A stretch of 64,000 bases of DNA from SHVO01 sp050246995 (lineage in GTDB: Bacteria > Pseudomonadota > Alphaproteobacteria > Rhodospirillales > Rhodospirillaceae), in NCBI GenBank assembly GCA_050246995.1, contig JBFWVA010000015.1, forward strand, positions 1 through 64,000, given 5' to 3'. Below the pieces are notes generated by a model. That model was not told the DNA's origin. It saw nothing but the letters and a program-made list of their open reading frames with translations, and did not search any database. The position numbers were made by a program, and so were the translations under genes. Below, piece after piece: positions 58,489 through 64,000 of the stretch (position 1 is the first letter of the stretch; each line of letters starts with the position of its first letter).

Positions 58489-59417
58489 TTAGTTTTCGAC
58501 GGGAAGGCGGCGGCGTCGGGCAGGGAAACCTCCGTCGCCTTGAGTGCATCCGCAAGCCGCGCGGTCGCGCTGCCGGGGCGCAACGGCTTCTGCTGCGAGG
58601 CATGAGGCGCCCATGCGGTCATGGTGATAATTTGGAAGCTGGCAACGATGCGTCCGCGCGCATCTGAAAATCTGTCCGCATAAAGCGCGGCGGCGCGCAG
58701 GAGTACATCGCGGCGTGTGGGCGTGCGGCGGCGCTCTAGGACCGTATTGGTCTCACCCATGGCGCGCAGATCAGCCATCAATTTGAACATATCGCTATAA
58801 GTGACCGTGACGGTTTCGGCGTCGACCACGGGCAGCGCGAAACCGGCGCGCGTCAGCAGGTTGCCGGCGTCACGGACATCGGTGAATGGCGAAACGCGCG
58901 GCGCGGCGCCGCCGGCGATTTCGATCTCGGCGTCGATGAGGACGCTGCGCAGCTCTTTCAGCGTTTCAGTGCCGAACAGCGTCGCAAGCAGCAGGCCATC
59001 CGGCTTCAGCGCGAGGCGGATCTGCGAAAGGGCGCCGGGGAGGTCGTTGACCCAATGCAGCGACAAATTACTCAGCACGAGATCGAGGGATTGAGGGGCG
59101 AAGGGGAGAGCCTCTTCATCGGCGCAGACGGATGGCCGCCCGTTCGCATGAGCGGCCGCTCGCGCCATCGCGGGCGAGAAATCCGCCTGATACAGCGTAC
59201 CGATTTTTGGCGAGACGCGGAGTTCGTCCCCGAGGGCCCCCGTATGGCAGCCGAGGTCGAGGGCGGCGGGAAAGGTGCGCGTGACGTCGAGAAGGCGGTC
59301 GGCAAGGCGCGCGGCGCTTTCCCGGATCAGGAAATCGGCGTTCGCAAAGCCGGGCGCGGCGCGTTCGCGGCGCCGCTGCACCAGTTTTCGATCGAAGACC
59401 TGCATACTGTCAGTCAT
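58485..59417 (-). CDS. BioC/NDUFAF5-like SAM methyltransferase
   Basis: The 310-residue class I methyltransferase has AALDLGCHTGALGDEL as motif I, ALPFAPQSLDLVLSNLSLHWVNDLPGALSQI as motif III-IV, and ALKPDGLLLATLFGTETLKELR. The N-terminal MQVFDRKLVQRRRERAA matches the NDUFAF5/BioC-like group of alphaproteobacteria, which in mitochondria hydroxylates an Arg of complex I. It lies opposite comF, and this divergent arrangement is common in the class. Confidence 0.88.
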   Translation of the reverse strand: MTDSMQVFDRKLVQRRRERAAPGFANADFLIRESAARLADRLLDVTRTFPAALDLGCHTGALGDELRVSPKIGTLYQADFSPAMARAAAHANGRPSVCADEEALPFAPQSLDLVLSNLSLHWVNDLPGALSQIRLALKPDGLLLATLFGTETLKELRSVLIDAEIEIAGGAAPRVSPFTDVRDAGNLLTRAGFALPVVDAETVTVTYSDMFKLMADLRAMGETNTVLERRRTPTRRDVLLRAAALYADRFSDARGRIVASFQIITMTAWAPHASQQKPLRPGSATARLADALKATEVSLPDAAAFPSKTK

Positions 59418-59459
59418 GGGGCGTTTTATGGCACTTTATAAAGGAGCGAGAAAGCCGGG

Positions 59460-60224
59460 GTGCGAATGGGGCTTCTGACCAACTTTGCCGAGACGAGTCG
59501 TGCCGCCGGACGGCTCCTGCTCAATGCTGTACTGCCGCCCCAGTGCCTGGCTTGTAATGCGGTGGTCGATACACCGGGCCATTTGTGCGGGGCCTGTTTC
59601 GGGCGGTTCACCTTCATCACGCCGCCGCACTGTGGGATTTGCGGTCTGCCGCTGGATCAGACCATCACCGACGATTTGATCTGCGGCGCCTGTGTCGTGG
59701 AGCGCCCGGTTTATGGACAGGCGCGCGCGGCTTTTATCTATGATGAACATAGCCGGCCGCTGGTGCTCAAATTGAAACATGGTGACCGCACCGACATGGC
59801 CGTACATCTCGCAAGATGGCTACAGCGTTCCGGCCGCGAGATCATCGCGGCCGCCGACGTCCTGGTGCCCGTGCCGCTGCATCGCTGGCGCCTGCTGATG
59901 CGCGCGTACAATCAATCGGCGCTGCTCGCGCATGCGGTAGGCAAACTTTCCGGAAAACCTGTTGCCGCCGACGTGCTGACCCGCACGAAGGCGACGCCGC
60001 CGCAGGGCGGGCTTTCCCGGTCAGAGCGGCGGCGGAACGTCGCGAAAGCGTTTGGCGTGCGGCGGCAGGGGCCAATCGACAGAAAACGCGTCTTGTTGAT
60101 CGACGATGTGCTGACGAGTGGTGCGACGGCGAACGCATGCGCGTTGACGCTGATGCAGGCCGGCGCAGCGGCGGTGGACGTGTTGGCGTTAGCGCGGGTT
60201 CCAAACCCGGCCGACGCCCTCTAG
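59460..60224 (+). CDS. comF: ComF-family phosphoribosyltransferase-like protein
   Basis: The 254-residue protein has an N-terminal double zinc finger (PPQCLACNAVV, HLCGACF, CGICGLPL, ICGAC) and a PRTase domain with the PRPP loop RVLLIDDVLTSGATANAC. ADVLVPVPLHRWRLLMRAYNQSALLA is typical of ComF. In naturally competent bacteria ComF is needed for DNA uptake; in others its role is unclear. Starts at 59460 or 59466 are both possible. The stop overlaps that of the convergent gene at CTAG 60221-60224. Confidence 0.93.
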   Translation: MRMGLLTNFAETSRAAGRLLLNAVLPPQCLACNAVVDTPGHLCGACFGRFTFITPPHCGICGLPLDQTITDDLICGACVVERPVYGQARAAFIYDEHSRPLVLKLKHGDRTDMAVHLARWLQRSGREIIAAADVLVPVPLHRWRLLMRAYNQSALLAHAVGKLSGKPVAADVLTRTKATPPQGGLSRSERRRNVAKAFGVRRQGPIDRKRVLLIDDVLTSGATANACALTLMQAGAAAVDVLALARVPNPADAL

Positions 60225-60835
60225 CGTAGAAGTGATCCGCACGCGCGTTGGCGGAGCGCGATCTCTGTTTCTGAAAGCCCTGGCGTTAGTTGGCAGATGG
60301 CCTCGCAATCGGCTTTGGTGCGTTTCACGCCACTCCATGGAATGAAAATCCGCGGCAGCGGATTGGCGTTCAGCGCGAGGAACGGCGCGAGGCGCTTAAA
60401 CACGGCGACAAGATACTCGAGCGAGAGCGCTTCAAGATCGGCGAGGGCGGCGCCCGCGGGTACGGCGAACCATTCGGCCGCGACGATGGGACCGGCGTCG
60501 ACCCTGTCGGTCATCTCGTGGATCGTCACGCCATAGTGAGCCGCCTGATCATAGATCGCGAAGACCGAGGGATAGCGCCCGGGCCGGTCCGGCGGGCCGG
60601 GATGGAAGTTATAGGAGGGGCCGGGCAGGGCCTGCAAAAGCCTGGCCGGCACAATTACAGGAGAGCAGAAGGAGAGAAGACGGGTCGCCGCGAGGTCTTC
60701 CGCCAATAGGTTTTCGAGCGCCGCTTTGTCGGAAACCAGTGCAATCTCCAGATCCGGGTTGTGCGCGGTGAGGATCTTCCCGAGAACGGCGCCCTCCGGG
60801 GGCTGCGTCAAAAGAACGATACGTGTGATTGTCAA
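60221..60835 (-). CDS. Formyltransferase-like protein
   Basis: The 204-residue protein has the formyltransferase core: YNFHPGPPDRPGRYPSVFAIYD with Asn and His of the active site, and MTDRVDAGPIVAAEWF with Asp. It is shorter than methionyl-tRNA formyltransferase and lacks that enzyme's C-terminal domain, so it more resembles PurN or sugar formyltransferase cores. The substrate is not clear. It converges on comF. Confidence 0.82.
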   Translation of the reverse strand: MTITRIVLLTQPPEGAVLGKILTAHNPDLEIALVSDKAALENLLAEDLAATRLLSFCSPVIVPARLLQALPGPSYNFHPGPPDRPGRYPSVFAIYDQAAHYGVTIHEMTDRVDAGPIVAAEWFAVPAGAALADLEALSLEYLVAVFKRLAPFLALNANPLPRIFIPWSGVKRTKADCEAICQLTPGLSETEIALRQRACGSLLR

Positions 60836-60896
60836 AGCCGTCCGCCGCCCCCATCTAGCTGTAGTATCGTTTCCCCGAGTTTCAGGACCACATCCC

Positions 60897-61160
60897 GTGC
60901 CCCAGGTTGAAATCTATACCTCGCCCTATTGCGGATATTGTACCCGCGCCAAGGCGCTTTTGAGCAAAAAAGGCGTGTCGTTCCAGGAAATTGACGTCGC
61001 GGACGGCGGCGCCAAGCGGGCCGAGATGCTGCAGCGTTCCGGCGGACGGCGGACCGTTCCTCAGATTTTCATCGGCGGGACCCATGTCGGCGGGTGCGAC
61101 GACCTCTACGCACTTGATGCTGCGGGTGGGCTCGATACCATGCTAAAACCGGGGCCATGA
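60897..61160 (+). CDS. grxC: Dithiol glutaredoxin 3
   Basis: The 87-residue protein has the active site YCGYC (Cys12 and Cys15) in VEIYTSPYCGYCTRAKALL and the glutathione site RRTVPQIFIGGTHVGGCDDL. It reduces disulfides and glutathione mixed disulfides. The GTG start 60897 is preceded by AGGA at 9 bases; the frame extends upstream without homology. Its stop overlaps the nitrilase start by 4 bp. Confidence 0.95.
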   Translation: MPQVEIYTSPYCGYCTRAKALLSKKGVSFQEIDVADGGAKRAEMLQRSGGRRTVPQIFIGGTHVGGCDDLYALDAAGGLDTMLKPGP

Positions 61161-62011
61161 CAAACCAGACCAAATTCAAAGCCGCCTGCATCCAGGTCAA
61201 TGCGACCAACGATATGGCGGCGAACATCGCGACGGCGAGCAAACTCACGCGCGATGCGGTGGCTGACGGCGCGAACTTCGTGCTGATGCCCGAGAACGTC
61301 TCGATGATGGAATGGGGCAAGGACAACATCACCGCGAAAGCGATGCCGGAGTCCCAACACGCGGCCCTGAAGGCCTTCCGTGGCCTCGCGCAGGACCTGC
61401 GCACCTGGCTCCATTGCGGCAGCCTTGCGGTGAAATTGCCGGACGGCAAGATCGCCAACCGCACGTATGTCGTCACGCCCGAAGGCAACATCGCGGCGAA
61501 GTACGACAAGATTCATATGTTCGATGTCGATCTCGGCAACGGCGAAAAATACGTCGAGAGCGCCACGTTTAGTGCCGGCCACCAGGCCGTGACGGTCGAT
61601 CTGCCGTGGGGCCGTCTTGGCCTCTCCATCTGCTACGACCTGCGCTTTGCGCATTTGTACCGGCATCTCGCGCAATCGGGTGCGCAGTTCCTGACCATTC
61701 CGGCCGCGTTCACGCAGCGCACCGGCGAAGCGCATTGGCATGTGTTGCAGCGCGCCCGCGCTATCGAAACGGGATGTTTCGTGTTCTCGCCCGCGCAAAC
61801 GGGCACCCACGCGGGCGGCCGCCAAACCTATGGTCACGCGTTGATCATCAACCCGTGGGGCGAGGTATTGGCCGATGCGGGGACCGAGCCGGGGTTTGTC
61901 ACTGCAATGATCGATCCAGCCGAGGTCGCAAGCGCGCGCGGCCGCGTGCCGGCGATTTCGCGCGATACGGCGTTCGCCCCCGCAATTACACCGGCAGCCG
62001 CGGCGCAATGA
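61157..62011 (+). CDS. Nit-family carbon-nitrogen hydrolase (probable deaminated-glutathione amidase)
   Basis: The 284-residue hydrolase has the catalytic triad Glu46 (LMPENVSM), Lys118 (KYDKIHMFD) and Cys159 (GLSICYDLRFAHLYR). These motifs match the Nit1/Nit2-like branch, whose members hydrolyse deaminated glutathione or alpha-ketoglutaramate. The position directly after grxC supports a link to glutathione metabolism. It overlaps grxC and the DUF1178 gene by 4 bp on either side. Confidence 0.92.
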   Translation: MTNQTKFKAACIQVNATNDMAANIATASKLTRDAVADGANFVLMPENVSMMEWGKDNITAKAMPESQHAALKAFRGLAQDLRTWLHCGSLAVKLPDGKIANRTYVVTPEGNIAAKYDKIHMFDVDLGNGEKYVESATFSAGHQAVTVDLPWGRLGLSICYDLRFAHLYRHLAQSGAQFLTIPAAFTQRTGEAHWHVLQRARAIETGCFVFSPAQTGTHAGGRQTYGHALIINPWGEVLADAGTEPGFVTAMIDPAEVASARGRVPAISRDTAFAPAITPAAAAQ

Positions 62012-62445
62012 TCCTCTACGATCTGAACTGCGAGCGCGAACACCGCTTTGAATCGTGGTTTCGCAACAGCAATGTTGTCGAAAAACTGATCAAGGCCGGC
62101 GAAGTGACTTGCCCGCGCTGCGGTAGCACGAAAGTGCAGAAGGCGCCGATGGCGCCGCGCATCGCGAAGTCCGACGAGGCCTCGCAAGCCGCGTCCGCTG
62201 AACAGCAACAGCTGGAAGCGGCGATGGATAAAGCGAACAACGCCCTGAAAGAGCTGCGCGACGTGATCGAGAAAAACTTCGAGCACGTCGGTGACAAATT
62301 TCCCGACGAGGCGCGCCGCATTCACTACGGTGAATCGAAGGAACGCGGCATTTACGGGAGCGCTTCGAAGGAAGAAGCCAAGAAGCTTCTCGACGAGGGG
62401 ATCGAGGTTTACGCGATCCCGGGCAAACGCAAGATCAACGCCTAA
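62008..62445 (+). CDS. DUF1178 family protein
   Basis: The 145-residue protein starts MILYDLNCEREHRFESWF, then TCPRCGSTKVQKAPMAPRIA with a CxxC pair. Two cysteines (Cys8 and the CxxC) suggest a zinc ribbon. The rest is helical, ending ARRIHYGESKERGIYGSASKEEAKKLLDEGIEVYAIPG. The family is typical of alpha- and betaproteobacteria and of unknown function. It overlaps the nitrilase gene by 4 bp and converges with the channel gene (stops overlap at 62442-62445). Confidence 0.93.
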   Translation: MILYDLNCEREHRFESWFRNSNVVEKLIKAGEVTCPRCGSTKVQKAPMAPRIAKSDEASQAASAEQQQLEAAMDKANNALKELRDVIEKNFEHVGDKFPDEARRIHYGESKERGIYGSASKEEAKKLLDEGIEVYAIPGKRKINA

Positions 62446-63305
62446 GGTCCGGCTGAGGGCGACGTACCGAGCCCCGGAAGGGCGTTTCCGCATCGACGGC
62501 AGAACCGCGCGTCGGCGTCGTGGCCGGGCGTTTCGCACGCGGGGCAGGTTCGCGCATCTCGGCCTGCGCGCGTAGCGCCAAAGAGTTCCGCGGCATAAAT
62601 TCCGGTCGGCACGGCTATGATGCCGTATCCGATGAGGATGAGCGCCGCAGTGATGAAACGGCCCAGCGAAGTGGCCGGTGATATATCGCCGTAACCGACT
62701 GTTCCCACGGTCACGACCGCCCAATACATCGACATCGGGATGCTGGTGAACCCGCTTTGCGGGCCTTCGACCAGATACATCAAGGCTCCGAAAACAGTGA
62801 CGACCGTCGTGATCGTCAAAAGGAAAACCAATATTTTCCGCCCGCTGCGCATAAGCGCGGCAACGAGGATGCTGCTTTCCTCGACATACCGGTCCATGTG
62901 GAGGATTTTGAAAATACGCAGAACGCGCAGCACGCGCAGTACGATCATAAATTGGGCCCCGGGAACGAAGAGCCCGATGTACGACGGCAAAAAAGCAAGG
63001 ATATCGATGACGCCATAAAAGCTTGTGGCGTAGCGCACGGGCGCTTTTACGATCGTCAGGCGGAAGAGGTATTCGACGGTGAAGAGGAACGTGAACGCCC
63101 ACTCGAGGACGTAAAGAGTCTCGCCGTAGGCGGCATGTATCGTGGCGACTGAGTCAAGCATCGCAATAAGGACGCTGAGGGCGATCGCGCCAATCAGCGA
63201 AATATCGAAGGCCTTGCCCGCGACGGTGTCGTGCCGGAACACGATGCGCCAGCACTTTTCCCGCCATGAAGGGGCTGCTGCTTCTATGGAAGAAATGTCC
63301 GCCAT
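62442..63305 (-). CDS. Voltage-gated-type potassium channel with C-terminal zinc ribbon
   Basis: The 287-residue protein has six predicted membrane segments. S4 carries the arginines in RVLRVLRIFKI (124-134), and the pore loop has the selectivity filter TVGYGD (202-207). After S6 (ITAALILIGYGIIAVPTGIYAAEL) the tail is a zinc ribbon, with CPAC at 254-257 and CRRC at 269-272. This ribbon is a recurrent but little studied tail of bacterial Kv-like channels. ATG 63305 is preferred to a TTG at 63335 that lacks any ribosome site. It converges with the DUF1178 gene. Confidence 0.9.
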   Translation of the reverse strand: MADISSIEAAAPSWREKCWRIVFRHDTVAGKAFDISLIGAIALSVLIAMLDSVATIHAAYGETLYVLEWAFTFLFTVEYLFRLTIVKAPVRYATSFYGVIDILAFLPSYIGLFVPGAQFMIVLRVLRVLRIFKILHMDRYVEESSILVAALMRSGRKILVFLLTITTVVTVFGALMYLVEGPQSGFTSIPMSMYWAVVTVGTVGYGDISPATSLGRFITAALILIGYGIIAVPTGIYAAELFGATRAGRDARTCPACETPGHDADARFCRRCGNALPGLGTSPSAGP

Positions 63306-63337
63306 TCTTTCATTGCCAGGATCGGGACCGCTCAATG

Positions 63338-64000
63338 TCAGGCCAGCTTCGTCGCGTAGGCCATATAGTTCACGGCAAGGTCGTCCGTGACTTCCCAGCG
63401 ATCCAGGAAAACGTTGTAGCTGATGCCCGACAGCTTGCCGACCTGAAGGCTATTGGCGCGCAGGGCGCGCACCATCTCGCTCGGGCGGACGAACTTGCGC
63501 CAGTCGTGTGTGCCCGCAGGAACCCAGCGCAGCACATATTCTGCTCCGATCTTGCCGAGGGCGAGGGACTTCACGGTGCGGTTCAAGGTGGCCGCGATAA
63601 GCGCGCCGCCCGGTTTCACGCGCGCGGTGGCGGCGCGCCAGAATGCATCCACATCCGCGACGTGCTCGATGACTTCGAGCGCCAGCACCGCGTCATAGCT
63701 GGTTTCAGAGAGGTCCTCGGGCATCGCGGCGCGGTAGTCGATGTTGAGCCCCATGCGATCGGCATGGACGCGAGCGGTGCCGATGTTCTCTTCAGAGGCG
63801 TCGATCGCGGTCACGGAAAACCCGAGGCGCGCCATGGGCTCGGCGATCAAGCCGCCGCCGCAGCCGATGTCGAGGAGGGTCAGACCCTTGAAGGGGCGAT
63901 CGCCGTCTCCATCACGCCCAAAATGGGCCAGGAGGCGGTCCCGGATGAAAGACAGGCGCGCCGGGTTGAATTTATGGAGCGGGCGGAAGGCGCCGGCGGG
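63338..64000 (-). CDS. ubiG: Ubiquinone biosynthesis O-methyltransferase UbiG, partial (5' end outside window)
   Basis: The minus-strand frame is open to the right edge. It reads KFNPARLSFIRDRLL, then LTLLDIGCGGGLIAEPMARLG (SAM motif I), VTAIDASEENIGTARVHAD, DAVLALEVIEHVADVDAFW, and TRTVKSLALGKIGAEYVLRWVPAGTHDWRKFV-like signatures (here NRTVKSLALGK), which identify UbiG. It methylates two hydroxyls in the ubiquinone pathway. The channel gene follows on the same strand after about 32 bp, with no functional link evident. Confidence 0.95.
   Translation of the reverse strand, partial: PAGAFRPLHKFNPARLSFIRDRLLAHFGRDGDGDRPFKGLTLLDIGCGGGLIAEPMARLGFSVTAIDASEENIGTARVHADRMGLNIDYRAAMPEDLSETSYDAVLALEVIEHVADVDAFWRAATARVKPGGALIAATLNRTVKSLALGKIGAEYVLRWVPAGTHDWRKFVRPSEMVRALRANSLQVGKLSGISYNVFLDRWEVTDDLAVNYMAYATKLA

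Noticed and set aside
61834..63102. 422-codon minus-strand frame across nit, DUF1178 and the channel gene
   Set aside because: It crosses three well-supported genes in other frames and shows no domain; a shadow frame.

Overview
The window is about 64 kb of high-GC DNA from an alphaproteobacterial chromosome. The placement rests on gene content and order: a purB / ATPase zeta subunit / purC / purS-purQ-purL / bolA block, a grxC-nitrilase-DUF1178 trio, ubiG at the right edge, and a short-type purL that needs purS and purQ. Some content, such as the secreted NHL protein and the paired HTH-DUF2975 genes, is less usual. I cannot name the genus from sequence alone. No tRNA, rRNA, CRISPR array or intact insertion sequence was seen.

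Left edge (1-3640): a piece of a conjugative or mobilizable element. A truncated VirD4/TraG-type coupling ATPase (minus strand) and a MOBQ-type relaxase (plus strand) diverge from about 750 bp packed with inverted repeats, a probable oriT. A coiled-coil accessory gene follows. Its C-terminus carries the same short motif as the relaxase.

3.7-6.9 kb: ettA, a GFA-type zinc protein, a repeat-bearing gap and a secreted unknown. 7.2-12.2 kb: one long plus-strand run encoding a circularly permuted ATP-grasp, an alpha-E protein, a transglutaminase-like protease and the proteasome-like peptidase Anbu, with a TrmJ-type tRNA methyltransferase overlapping its end. Known members of this set are thought to form a peptide ligation and hydrolysis system of uncertain substrate. 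12.2-16.2 kb: a SPINDLY/OGT-type glycosyltransferase, small unknowns, an HTH-DUF2975 pair with a palindromic operator, and rpsD.

16.4-24 kb: secreted unknowns, grxD, a single-domain response regulator, an NHL-repeat secreted protein, an AraC regulator, a LOV-like hybrid histidine kinase and a START-like protein. 24-32.4 kb: the purine block, with a glycosyltransferase-like gene and an NRDE/TANGO2 gene placed inside it, and several long palindromes around the zeta subunit gene.

32.6-43.3 kb: a frameshifted methyltransferase, a secreted amidase, a MacAB-like export operon (adaptor, ATPase, 830-residue permease, 42-residue secreted peptide, secreted methyltransferase-like protein), a VOC protein, an L-lactate permease and a YjiX-like small protein. 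43.3-48.8 kb: a 5-oxoproline utilization operon (D-glutamate cyclase family, MFS carrier, PxpA, fused PxpB-PxpC) with a divergent LysR regulator.

48.8-53.6 kb: a response regulator-DUF2336 pair, radC, a lipoprotein, a second HTH-DUF2975 pair with its own operator repeats, a small lipoprotein and a histone H1-like protein with a suspected frameshift. 53.7-64 kb: a lipoprotein amidase, an aldo/keto reductase, two adjacent methionine aminopeptidase genes, sfsA, a BioC-like methyltransferase, comF, a formyltransferase-like gene, grxC-nit-DUF1178, a potassium channel with a C-terminal zinc ribbon, and partial ubiG.
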